Counted from the first letter of the stretch, positions 1 to 5,707 are shown. The stretch: DNA of 7,588 nucleotides from CAVSUR01 sp052143655 (GCA_052143655.1 JBKQSL010000184.1:1-7588); one strand, 5' to 3'. The notes: generated by a model from the letters alone, not told the origin. Numbers and translations are program-made.

Positions 1-7
1 GGACGGG

Positions 8-895
8 TCAGCAGCCCGGCGCCGCCTGCCGGTCCCCGTCGATCTCGGCCGAGCTCATGACCCCGAGCTTGCGCCGGGCGCGCTGGTAGAAGGTGGTCCG
101 GCCGAGCCGGACCACCCGGGCGGCGGCCGGCAGCAGGGTGAGCTCGACCAGATCGCCGGGACGGGCCTGGCCGACGACCCGGCCGTCCGCCTCGATGGCC
201 AGTTCCCCGCTGTCGGGCAGCACCGCCAGGGCTAGCTGCTCCCCGCTGGACAGCAGCAGGGCCCGGTTGAACGACGAGTGCGCTGCAGCCGGGATGACCA
301 GCAGGCCCTCGGCTCGCGGGGAGACGATCGGGCCGCCGGCCGAGAACGCGTAGGCCGTCGACCCGGTCGGCGTGGCGGCGATCACCGCGTCCGCCGCGTA
401 CCGCACGAACGGGTGCCCCTCGACCTGCACCTCGATCGCGGCGCTGGGGTGGCCGGGGCTGCGCACCAGGGCGATGTCGTTGAACGCGACCGTGTGCCCG
501 GTGCGGAACACGGCGCGCACGCCGGTCCGCGGCTCCACCGTGAACTCGTGCGCGTCGATGGCCGACAGCGAGCCGGCCAGTTCCGGCACGTCCACTTCGG
601 CCAGGAAGCCGAGCCGCCCGACGTTCACCCCGAGCACCGGCGGGCTGGCCCCGTGCACCAGCCGCAGCGCGCGCAGCATCGTGCCGTCCCCGCCCAGGCT
701 GATCACCAGGTCGGCGTGGCCGGCCAGGTAGGCGTCCGGCACCGCCCGCACCGGGCCGGCCAGCCGCTCGGTCTCCCCGGGCAGGCCGAGCATGGTGACG
801 CCGCGGGCCCGGCTCCAGTCGGTGATCGCGGCCGTCGCGGTCCCGCACTCACGGGCCGGGTGCAGGACCAGGCCCACCGTGCTGATCAGGCCCAT
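8..895 (-). CDS. nadK: NAD kinase (ATP/polyphosphate-dependent NAD+ kinase), complete, left-arm copy
   Basis: This 295-residue protein is predicted to phosphorylate NAD+ at the 2' position of the adenosine ribose, giving NADP+, in the cytoplasm. It carries the family's diagnostic GGDGT motif (residues 68-72) in SLGGDGTMLRALR, then GVNVGRLGFLAEV (89-101), the nucleotide-binding TPTGSTAY (175-182) running into FSAGGPIVSP (184-193), and a late EADGR (235-239). Its length is normal for the family, so it is complete. The usual Asn-Glu dipeptide of the substrate site reads Asn-Asp (139-140, in FNDIAL). The segment after SAGGP reads AAAHSSFNRAL rather than the more usual PHALF type, which suggests one of the several actinobacterial NadK paralogues. 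The start at 895 is chosen because GGGGAG lies 6 nt upstream and homology begins there. The open frame continues further upstream only as a shadow of the NRDE gene. It overlaps the end of that gene by 10 nt, so it is the second gene of a coupled pair. Confidence 0.93.
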   Translation of the reverse strand: MGLISTVGLVLHPARECGTATAAITDWSRARGVTMLGLPGETERLAGPVRAVPDAYLAGHADLVISLGGDGTMLRALRLVHGASPPVLGVNVGRLGFLAEVDVPELAGSLSAIDAHEFTVEPRTGVRAVFRTGHTVAFNDIALVRSPGHPSAAIEVQVEGHPFVRYAADAVIAATPTGSTAYAFSAGGPIVSPRAEGLLVIPAAAHSSFNRALLLSSGEQLALAVLPDSGELAIEADGRVVGQARPGDLVELTLLPAAARVVRLGRTTFYQRARRKLGVMSSAEIDGDRQAAPGC

Positions 896-1749
896 GGGCT
901 GCTCCCCGCCGGCGTCCCGGCCGCCGGAGTCCCGGCCTGAGTCCCGGCCTGAGTCCCGGCCTGAGTCCCGGCCGCCGGAGCGCGGGCCCACAGGCCGTCG
1001 GCCGGCTGGAACGGGGCCTGGCACGACGGCCCGTCGGCCGCCTCGACGTGCGGCAGGCCGGCGGCCGGCACGGTGACGACCATCGCCGACCGGGTCCCGT
1101 ACCCGTCGCCGTGCACGCACGCGGCCCAGGTGGCGGCGGGCCGCGGCGGGCTGGCGCCGTCCGGCGTGGTGTGATCGCGCAGGATCGCGGCGAGCCCGGC
1201 CGCCACCCGGCCGTCCCCGGCTCCGGGCTGGCCGGCCAGTGCCTGGCCGGCCAGCCGCGCCACGTGCCGCGCCTTGGCCGAGCCCGCTCCCAGCGGCTCG
1301 TTCTCCAGCACGTAGGCCCCCGCGGGCAGGTGCCGGGTGACCGGCCGGGAACCGCTCGTTATGTCTATGTAGTACAGGTCGCTGCGGTCGCCGACCAGCA
1401 TCCAGCACGGGTTGTAATCGTCCGGCCGGATCGATGCGCGCGCCCAGGCCACTGCCGCCGCCGCGGTCGGATGCGCGGCGAGGGCGATGGGCAGCTCCCC
1501 GCGGGACCGCTTCGCCGGGTCGCGGCCCTGCGGCGACGGCAGGTTGGTCAGCCCGGCCACCAGGCCGGTCTCACTGACCGCCAGCCAGGTGCCGCCCGCC
1601 AGCTCGTCCCGGCCGCCGAGCAGCCGCGGGCCGGCCTCGCGCAGTACCGTGATCGCAGTCGCAGGCCGGTCGTAGCGCTCGTCCCGGTTCGCAGCGACGA
1701 TCAGCGGGGCGTCGGCGACCACCCCGCTGACCGCGATCAGAAGGCACAC
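886..1749 (-). CDS. NRDE family (TANGO2-like) protein, left-arm copy
   Basis: This 287-residue protein belongs to the NRDE/TANGO2 family. Visible signatures are the N-terminal Met-Cys followed by LLIAV, the name-giving ANRDERYDRP (NRDE at residues 21-24), LLGGRD and GGTWLA (52-57), GLTNL (67-70), SRGELP (82-87), YVLENEPL (146-153) and GDGYGTRS (214-221). Cys2 is in the position of an N-terminal nucleophile, as in Ntn-hydrolase folds. The biochemical role of bacterial members is poorly known; animal TANGO2/HRG-9 proteins are implicated in haem trafficking. No signal peptide or membrane segment is seen, so it is probably cytoplasmic. From about residue 255 the protein leaves the family core and becomes a low-complexity Ala/Gly/Thr/Gln/Pro tail built on a 12-bp DNA repeat. 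The start is GTG with no Shine-Dalgarno sequence and a TAACGT box 7 nt upstream, suggesting a leaderless mRNA. Its last 10 nt overlap the nadK start. It is transcribed divergently from the encapsulin gene. Confidence 0.9.
   Translation of the reverse strand: MCLLIAVSGVVADAPLIVAANRDERYDRPATAITVLREAGPRLLGGRDELAGGTWLAVSETGLVAGLTNLPSPQGRDPAKRSRGELPIALAAHPTAAAAVAWARASIRPDDYNPCWMLVGDRSDLYYIDITSGSRPVTRHLPAGAYVLENEPLGAGSAKARHVARLAGQALAGQPGAGDGRVAAGLAAILRDHTTPDGASPPRPAATWAACVHGDGYGTRSAMVVTVPAAGLPHVEAADGPSCQAPFQPADGLWARAPAAGTQAGTQAGTQAGTPAAGTPAGSSPWA
925..972 (-). repeat. 12-bp tandem repeat inside the NRDE gene 3' end, left-arm copy
   Basis: Read on the coding strand, the unit gccgggactcag occurs three times perfectly and a fourth time with its last bases changed (ccg instead of cag). 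The unit is four codons long, so changes in copy number keep the frame. It encodes Ala-Gly-Thr-Gln three times, then Ala-Gly-Thr-Pro, residues 260-275 of the NRDE protein. The following AAGTP and AG look like further degenerate copies. Confidence 0.9.
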
Positions 1750-1755
1750 AACCCG

Positions 1756-1761
1756 ACGTTA
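1756..1761 (-). promoter_or_regulatory. Putative -10 box (TAACGT) for leaderless NRDE-nadK transcript, left-arm copy
   Basis: On the minus strand TAACGT fits the actinobacterial TANNNT -10 consensus. Its last T lies 7 nt before the GTG start of the NRDE gene, the spacing expected when transcription begins at the start codon itself. I see no purine-rich ribosome binding site between the box and the GTG and no convincing -35 element. The call rests on spacing and consensus only. Confidence 0.45.
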
Positions 1762-1881
1762 CCGGGCCGGCGCGGATGCGGGGCCAGTGCCCGGGGTAGC
1801 AATGACCTGCCGCCGTCGGCCGCGCAGCCCGGCCGGGGACAGTGGGGGACGGTGAGGCTGATGGGCCAGGACGCAAGCCGC

Positions 1882-1888
1882 AAGGGAG
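1882..1888 (+). promoter_or_regulatory. Shine-Dalgarno sequence fixing the encapsulin start, left-arm copy
   Basis: AAGGGAG lies 10 nt before the ATG at 1899. It selects this start over an in-frame GTG at 1842, which would add 19 low-complexity residues not found in encapsulins. The 149-bp gap to the divergent NRDE start must hold the encapsulin promoter, but I find no clear TANNNT box on the plus strand there. Confidence 0.7.
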
Positions 1889-1898
1889 CAGCACCGAG

Positions 1899-2699
1899 AT
1901 GAATAACCTGCATCGCGAGCTCGCGCCCGTCTCCGACGAGGCGTGGCAGGAGATCGCCGAGGAAGCCGCCCGGACGTTCCGGCAGAACCTGGCCGGCCGC
2001 CGGCTGGTAGACGTGCACGGCCCCGCCGGGGAGAAGCTGTCCGCCGTGGGCACCGGCCACCTGTCGGCCATCGACCCGCCCGGCGAGGGCGTGCTCGCGC
2101 ACCAGCGCCAGGTGCTGCCGCTGGTGCAGCTGCGGGTGCCGTTCGTGCTGGACCGCGGCCAGGTCGACGACGTGGCGCGCGGGGCGCAGGACGCCGACTG
2201 GCAGCCGGTCAAGGACGCCGCCCGGCAGCTGGCGTTCACCGAGGACCAGGCCGTCTTCGAGGGCTACCCCGCCGCCGGGATCGCCGGCATCCGGCCGCGC
2301 TCGTCCAACGCCGCCCTGACGGCGCCGGCCGACGCGCGCGAATTCCCGGACGTGATCGCGCGGGCGCTCAGCGCGCTGCGCACCGCGGGCGTCAGCGGGC
2401 CGTATGCGGTGGCGCTCAGCGCGCCCGCGTACACGGCGGTGTCCGAGACCAGCCACCACGGCTACCCGGTCATCGAGCACATCCGGCACCTGTTCAGCGG
2501 CGAGATCATCTGGGCGCCGGCGATCTGCGGCGCGGTGGTGGTCAGCACCCGCGGCGGCGACTTCGACCTGCAGCTCGGCCAGGACGTCTCGATCGGGTAC
2601 CTGTCGCACACCGACACCGAGGTCCGGCTCTACCTCCAGGAGAGCCTGACATTCCTGGTCTACACCGACGAGGCCGCAGTCACGCTCACCGGCGAGTAG
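1899..2699 (+). CDS. enc: Family 1 encapsulin nanocompartment shell protein (HK97-fold), left-arm copy
   Basis: This 266-residue protein matches the length and layout of family 1 encapsulins (also annotated as linocin/CFP29-type bacteriocin). These self-assemble in the cytoplasm into an icosahedral shell that encloses an enzyme cargo. Matching blocks, in order, are MNNLHRELAPVSDEAWQEI at the N-terminus, LAGRRLVDVHGP (31-42), VGTGHL (50-55), VPFVLDRGQVDDVARGAQD (80-98), DWQPVKDAA (100-108), AFTEDQAVFEGY (112-123), FPDVIARALSALR (149-161), SGPYA (166-170), SETSHHGYP (182-190), and STRGGDFDLQLGQDVSIGY (216-234). The C-terminal block is LYLQESLTFLVYTDEAAVTL (244-263). The sequence is closest in my memory to mycobacterial/actinomycete shells, whose usual cargo is a DyP haem peroxidase encoded just upstream. 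Here the upstream neighbour is the divergent NRDE gene and no cargo gene is visible. A Shine-Dalgarno AAGGGAG precedes the start. The reading frame is intact. Confidence 0.96.
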   Translation: MNNLHRELAPVSDEAWQEIAEEAARTFRQNLAGRRLVDVHGPAGEKLSAVGTGHLSAIDPPGEGVLAHQRQVLPLVQLRVPFVLDRGQVDDVARGAQDADWQPVKDAARQLAFTEDQAVFEGYPAAGIAGIRPRSSNAALTAPADAREFPDVIARALSALRTAGVSGPYAVALSAPAYTAVSETSHHGYPVIEHIRHLFSGEIIWAPAICGAVVVSTRGGDFDLQLGQDVSIGYLSHTDTEVRLYLQESLTFLVYTDEAAVTLTGE

Positions 2700-2717
2700 G
2701 CGGCCCGGTGACAGGAT

Positions 2718-2765
2718 CCCGGCCAGGCTCCCGGATGGCGTTAACGCGCCGGAAACCTGGCCGGG
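2718..2765 (+). terminator. Inverted repeat downstream of encapsulin, possible terminator, left-arm copy
   Basis: CCCGGCCAGG (2718-2727) and CCTGGCCGGG (2756-2765) form a perfect 10-bp stem, starting 19 nt after the encapsulin stop. The 28-nt loop contains a second perfect palindrome, GCGTTAACGC (2738-2747). No T-run follows, which is common for actinobacterial terminators but weakens the call. It could instead be a regulatory site upstream of the next gene. Confidence 0.5.
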
Positions 2766-2777
2766 CCGGCGGTCGCC

Positions 2778-2783
2778 TACGAT
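2778..2783 (+). promoter_or_regulatory. Putative -10 box (TACGAT) for the small membrane protein gene, left-arm copy
   Basis: TACGAT fits TANNNT and ends 9 bases before the ATG at 2793, predicting a transcript with almost no leader. No good Shine-Dalgarno sequence precedes that ATG, which agrees with this. GGAAAC at 2751-2756 lies 21 nt upstream, but I do not count it as a -35 element. Confidence 0.4.
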
Positions 2784-2792
2784 CTGGCGGTA

Positions 2793-3146
2793 ATGCCCTT
2801 TGCCTCCCAGCCGTCCGCCGCGAACGCCGGACGGCGGATGAGCCGTCGCGACCGGCGGATCGTGCTGACCGCCATCGTGATCCTCGTGGTGGTCTTCGGC
2901 GGCATCGGCACCTGGGCGGCCCTCCGGCCCGGCCGTTATGACCAGTCCCGTGACGGCTGCATTACCGTGAACCTGCCCAGCAGCATGGGCGGCAGCCTGT
3001 TCCACCAGTGCGCCGGGCAGGCCCGCACGACCTGCCACGATGCGTTCGCCCAGCAGGGCGCGGCCGCCCGGCTGATCCGGCCGCAATGCCGGCTGGCCGG
3101 CCTGGCCCCGGCCGCGGCCGGGGCCTCCGCCGCGGCCGGCAGCTGA
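2793..3146 (+). CDS. Small single-pass membrane protein with four extracytoplasmic cysteines, unknown function, left-arm copy
   Basis: I do not recognise a named family for this 117-residue protein. Residues 1-22 are basic (RRMSRRDRR). Residues 23-44 form one strongly hydrophobic segment (IVLTAIVILVVVFGG and onward), so by the positive-inside rule the rest should lie outside the membrane. The exported domain, about residues 45-104, has Cys at 56, 73, 81 and 99 in DGCITVNLPSSMGG, FHQCAG, RTTCHDAF and RPQCRLAGL, an even number that could form two disulfides. Residues 105-117 are an Ala/Gly/Pro tail. It may be an uncleaved signal anchor; no lipobox is seen. ATG 2793 is chosen because of the TACGAT box just upstream. 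ATG 2838 (residue 16) is an alternative and would keep the membrane segment. It shares strand with the encapsulin gene but is separated by a hairpin, so co-transcription is uncertain. It has no encapsulin cargo-loading peptide. Confidence 0.7.
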   Translation: MPFASQPSAANAGRRMSRRDRRIVLTAIVILVVVFGGIGTWAALRPGRYDQSRDGCITVNLPSSMGGSLFHQCAGQARTTCHDAFAQQGAAARLIRPQCRLAGLAPAAAGASAAAGS

Positions 3147-3160
3147 CCCGCCGCGGCGGA
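3126..3160 (+). terminator. Hairpin over the stop codon of the small membrane protein gene, left-arm copy
   Basis: TCCGCCGCGGC (3126-3136) and GCCGCGGCGGA (3150-3160) pair as a perfect 11-bp GC-rich stem with a 13-nt loop that contains the TGA stop codon (3144-3146). It lacks a T-run. A further perfect palindrome, GCCAATTGGC, follows at 3167-3176. It may be an intrinsic terminator or an mRNA-stabilising structure. Confidence 0.45.
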
Positions 3161-3185
3161 CAGCTGGCCAATTGGCTCCCGCCGC

Positions 3186-3285
3186 CAGCAGCTGATGCGG
3201 ACCGGATGCTGACTCCTGCCGTCAGCAGCTGACTCAGCCCGAAAGCTGACTTTCCGCAACCAGAATCTGACTCTTCGCGGCCGAT
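3186..3285 (+). repeat. Degenerate ~37-bp tandem repeat carrying AGCTGACTC boxes, left-arm copy
   Basis: In the 250-bp gap between the small membrane gene and the central gene, AGCTGAT/TGCTGACTC/AGCTGACTC/AGCTGACTT/ATCTGACTC boxes begin at 3190, 3207, 3227, 3244 and 3265, with spacings of 17, 20, 17 and 21. The pattern is two boxes per ~37-bp unit. Units begin with cagcagctga at 3186 and 3223, and a partial third begins at 3261. GTCAGC-A-GCTGAC (3221-3233) is also an odd palindrome. It could be a regulator-binding array or a decayed tandem duplication. The rest of the gap holds CTAATTAG (3346-3353) and CCAGGCCTGG (3362-3371), both palindromic. Confidence 0.6.
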
Positions 3286-3396
3286 AGCCCGGCCGTTCTG
3301 GACCGCCCACCCGCCATCGGCGCATAGGCTCGGAAGCTGCCCCTGCTAATTAGGCCAGGTGCCAGGCCTGGAAGCCACTCAGGGGAAGGGGAAGCG

Positions 3397-3794
3397 ATGA
3401 GCAGCGGCGGGCGGTTTGATATCAGCGCCCTCCAGGTCATAGCCAGCGTTCTGGCCGCCGTGACTGGCGCGATCGCCGCTTCGTACCTCGGGATCGCCGG
3501 CACCATTGTCGGGACCGCCGTGATGAGCGTCGCGGGCACCGCCGGCTCGGCCATTTACCGTCACTATCTCGGCCGCGGCCAGGAGCAGCTGAAGAACAAG
3601 GCCGCACAGATCGTGCCGAAGGCCCGTGACAGCTCGGCGGGCTCGGCGCTGAACAGGCACCGGCCGGCCACTGAGGCCGGAGCTCATGCGGCCAGACCCA
3701 ACGGGGCAGCAGCGAACGGGGCCGGGGCACGAGCGGTGGCCGGCGAGACGAGCGACCGCGGGCAGTCCGGGACTGCGGGAGCGCGTCGGCCAGG
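3397..3794 (+). CDS. 5' part of a small-residue-rich membrane protein gene, cut at the palindrome axis, left-arm copy
   Basis: The ATG at 3397 has a strong purine-rich ribosome binding site (GGGGAAGGGGAAG, 3382-3394). Of the predicted protein, 132 complete residues lie before the axis. After MSSGGRFDIS, residues 12-31 (LQVIASVLAAVTGAIAASYL) and 33-49 (IAGTIVGTAVMSVAGTA) are two hydrophobic stretches rich in Gly/Ala/Ser, suggesting a membrane hairpin with glycine-zipper-like packing. A basic segment YRHYLGRGQEQLKNKAAQIV (54-73) follows, and then an Ala/Gly/Arg/Pro-rich, probably disordered region. It resembles a conserved hypothetical protein of actinomycetes as I remember it; I assign no function. 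The frame stays open across the axis to 4152, but those codons are the antisense of this same gene, so the true C-terminus is missing from the window. Confidence 0.7.
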
Positions 3795-4192
3795 CCTGGC
3801 CGACGCGCTCCCGCAGTCCCGGACTGCCCGCGGTCGCTCGTCTCGCCGGCCACCGCTCGTGCCCCGGCCCCGTTCGCTGCTGCCCCGTTGGGTCTGGCCG
3901 CATGAGCTCCGGCCTCAGTGGCCGGCCGGTGCCTGTTCAGCGCCGAGCCCGCCGAGCTGTCACGGGCCTTCGGCACGATCTGTGCGGCCTTGTTCTTCAG
4001 CTGCTCCTGGCCGCGGCCGAGATAGTGACGGTAAATGGCCGAGCCGGCGGTGCCCGCGACGCTCATCACGGCGGTCCCGACAATGGTGCCGGCGATCCCG
4101 AGGTACGAAGCGGCGATCGCGCCAGTCACGGCGGCCAGAACGCTGGCTATGACCTGGAGGGCGCTGATATCAAACCGCCCGCCGCTGCTCAT
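3795..4192 (-). CDS. 5' part of the small-residue-rich membrane protein gene, right-arm mirror
   Basis: This is the reverse-complement copy of the gene cut at the axis, with its ribosome binding site at 4195-4207. It runs head-on into the left copy. Its open frame continues across the axis to 3437 only because the opposite strand of the same gene happens to lack stops. The 119 codons after the axis should not be annotated as protein. If the palindrome is an artefact, the native gene extends from here into sequence that is not present. Confidence 0.7.
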
Positions 4193-4303
4193 CGCTTCCC
4201 CTTCCCCTGAGTGGCTTCCAGGCCTGGCACCTGGCCTAATTAGCAGGGGCAGCTTCCGAGCCTATGCGCCGATGGCGGGTGGGCGGTCCAGAACGGCCGG
4301 GCT

Positions 4304-4403
4304 ATCGGCCGCGAAGAGTCAGATTCTGGTTGCGGAAAGTCAGCTTTCGGGCTGAGTCAGCTGCTGACGGCAGGAGTCAGCATCCGGTCCGCATCAGCTG
4401 CTG
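4304..4403 (-). repeat. Degenerate ~37-bp tandem repeat, right-arm mirror
   Basis: This mirrors the AGCTGACTC box array; on the plus strand the boxes appear as GAGTCAGAT, AAGTCAGCT, GAGTCAGCT, GAGTCAGCA and ATCAGCT. It lies in the 250-bp gap between the central gene and the small membrane gene. No unit differs from the left arm, so the arms show no sign of independent drift even in fast-evolving repeats. Confidence 0.6.
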
Positions 4404-4428
4404 GCGGCGGGAGCCAATTGGCCAGCTG

Positions 4429-4463
4429 TCCGCCGCGGCGGGTCAGCTGCCGGCCGCGGCGGA
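4429..4463 (-). terminator. Hairpin over the stop codon of the small membrane protein gene, right-arm mirror
   Basis: An 11-bp perfect stem encloses the stop codon (4443-4445) in its loop, with no T-run on the transcript strand. The mirror of the GCCAATTGGC palindrome is at 4413-4422. Confidence 0.45.
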
Positions 4464-4796
4464 GGCCCCGGCCGCGGCCGGGGCCAGGCCGGCCAGCCGG
4501 CATTGCGGCCGGATCAGCCGGGCGGCCGCGCCCTGCTGGGCGAACGCATCGTGGCAGGTCGTGCGGGCCTGCCCGGCGCACTGGTGGAACAGGCTGCCGC
4601 CCATGCTGCTGGGCAGGTTCACGGTAATGCAGCCGTCACGGGACTGGTCATAACGGCCGGGCCGGAGGGCCGCCCAGGTGCCGATGCCGCCGAAGACCAC
4701 CACGAGGATCACGATGGCGGTCAGCACGATCCGCCGGTCGCGACGGCTCATCCGCCGTCCGGCGTTCGCGGCGGACGGCTGGGAGGCAAAGGGCAT
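4443..4796 (-). CDS. Small single-pass membrane protein with four cysteines, unknown function, right-arm mirror
   Basis: This is the same 117-residue product as at 2793-3146: a basic N-terminus, one membrane segment (residues 23-44) and an exported domain with Cys56, Cys73, Cys81 and Cys99. The start is taken at 4796 next to the TACGAT box; the alternative ATG is at 4751. The frame is intact and no cargo-loading motif is present at the Ala/Gly-rich C-terminus. The family is not recognised. Confidence 0.7.
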   Translation of the reverse strand: MPFASQPSAANAGRRMSRRDRRIVLTAIVILVVVFGGIGTWAALRPGRYDQSRDGCITVNLPSSMGGSLFHQCAGQARTTCHDAFAQQGAAARLIRPQCRLAGLAPAAAGASAAAGS

Positions 4797-4805
4797 TACC
4801 GCCAG

Positions 4806-4811
4806 ATCGTA
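4806..4811 (-). promoter_or_regulatory. Putative -10 box (TACGAT) for the small membrane protein gene, right-arm mirror
   Basis: TACGAT on the minus strand ends 9 bases before the ATG at 4796, as in the other arm. There is no Shine-Dalgarno sequence between them. Confidence 0.4.
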
Positions 4812-4823
4812 GGCGACCGCCGG

Positions 4824-4871
4824 CCCGGCCAGGTTTCCGGCGCGTTAACGCCATCCGGGAGCCTGGCCGGG
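4824..4871 (-). terminator. Inverted repeat downstream of encapsulin, right-arm mirror
   Basis: A perfect 10-bp stem (4824-4833 with 4862-4871) lies 18 bases past the encapsulin stop, with the GCGTTAACGC palindrome in its loop at 4842-4851. It has no T-run. Confidence 0.5.
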
Positions 4872-4889
4872 ATCCTGTCACCGGGCCGC

Positions 4890-5690
4890 CTACTCGCCGG
4901 TGAGCGTGACTGCGGCCTCGTCGGTGTAGACCAGGAATGTCAGGCTCTCCTGGAGGTAGAGCCGGACCTCGGTGTCGGTGTGCGACAGGTACCCGATCGA
5001 GACGTCCTGGCCGAGCTGCAGGTCGAAGTCGCCGCCGCGGGTGCTGACCACCACCGCGCCGCAGATCGCCGGCGCCCAGATGATCTCGCCGCTGAACAGG
5101 TGCCGGATGTGCTCGATGACCGGGTAGCCGTGGTGGCTGGTCTCGGACACCGCCGTGTACGCGGGCGCGCTGAGCGCCACCGCATACGGCCCGCTGACGC
5201 CCGCGGTGCGCAGCGCGCTGAGCGCCCGCGCGATCACGTCCGGGAATTCGCGCGCGTCGGCCGGCGCCGTCAGGGCGGCGTTGGACGAGCGCGGCCGGAT
5301 GCCGGCGATCCCGGCGGCGGGGTAGCCCTCGAAGACGGCCTGGTCCTCGGTGAACGCCAGCTGCCGGGCGGCGTCCTTGACCGGCTGCCAGTCGGCGTCC
5401 TGCGCCCCGCGCGCCACGTCGTCGACCTGGCCGCGGTCCAGCACGAACGGCACCCGCAGCTGCACCAGCGGCAGCACCTGGCGCTGGTGCGCGAGCACGC
5501 CCTCGCCGGGCGGGTCGATGGCCGACAGGTGGCCGGTGCCCACGGCGGACAGCTTCTCCCCGGCGGGGCCGTGCACGTCTACCAGCCGGCGGCCGGCCAG
5601 GTTCTGCCGGAACGTCCGGGCGGCTTCCTCGGCGATCTCCTGCCACGCCTCGTCGGAGACGGGCGCGAGCTCGCGATGCAGGTTATTCAT
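4890..5690 (-). CDS. enc: Family 1 encapsulin nanocompartment shell protein, right-arm mirror
   Basis: This is an identical 266-residue shell protein, complete from MNNLHREL to VTLTGE, with the GGDFDLQLGQDVSIGY block (219-234) that is the most recognisable family signature. Upstream (higher coordinates) it faces the divergent NRDE gene and downstream the small membrane protein gene. As in the other arm, there is no DyP, ferritin-like or rubrerythrin-like cargo gene in the window. Two identical shell genes in tail-facing orientation would be exceptional in a genome and are best explained by the palindrome. Confidence 0.96.
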   Translation of the reverse strand: MNNLHRELAPVSDEAWQEIAEEAARTFRQNLAGRRLVDVHGPAGEKLSAVGTGHLSAIDPPGEGVLAHQRQVLPLVQLRVPFVLDRGQVDDVARGAQDADWQPVKDAARQLAFTEDQAVFEGYPAAGIAGIRPRSSNAALTAPADAREFPDVIARALSALRTAGVSGPYAVALSAPAYTAVSETSHHGYPVIEHIRHLFSGEIIWAPAICGAVVVSTRGGDFDLQLGQDVSIGYLSHTDTEVRLYLQESLTFLVYTDEAAVTLTGE

Positions 5691-5700
5691 CTCGGTGCTG

Positions 5701-5707
5701 CTCCCTT
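5701..5707 (-). promoter_or_regulatory. Shine-Dalgarno sequence fixing the encapsulin start, right-arm mirror
   Basis: CTCCCTT on the plus strand reads AAGGGAG on the coding strand, 10 nt before the ATG at 5690. It argues against the in-frame upstream GTG at 5747. Confidence 0.7.

Noticed and set aside
278..940. Plus-strand 220-residue and other frames antisense to nadK
   Set aside because: They are antisense shadows with no motifs; the NadK frame on the minus strand explains the region.
925..972. CRISPR array at the 12-bp repeats
   Set aside because: The units are 12 bp, directly abutting and in coding frame, with no spacers and no cas genes.
1842..1898. N-terminal extension of encapsulin from the GTG at 1842
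   Set aside because: It adds 19 low-complexity residues before the canonical MNNL start, which has its own Shine-Dalgarno sequence.
1943..2941. 332-residue plus-strand open frame overlapping encapsulin
   Set aside because: It is a frame-shifted shadow of encapsulin with Arg/Gly/Ala/Pro bias, running through the terminator and into the next gene.
1737..3086. 449-residue minus-strand open frame (mirror 4503-5852)
   Set aside because: It is antisense to the encapsulin and membrane-protein genes. Its composition is that of a GC-rich shadow frame and it has no recognisable domain.
3325..3330. TAGGCT as a -10 box for the central gene
   Set aside because: It fits TANNNT, but there is no -35 element or other support, and matches of this kind are expected by chance in 250 bp.
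3770..3819. Hairpin telomere of a linear replicon, or a telomere-resolution site
   Set aside because: The axis lies inside a protein-coding gene and the arms carry ordinary housekeeping-type genes. No protelomerase gene or AT-rich telomere-like sequence is present, and actinobacterial linear ends use terminal proteins.
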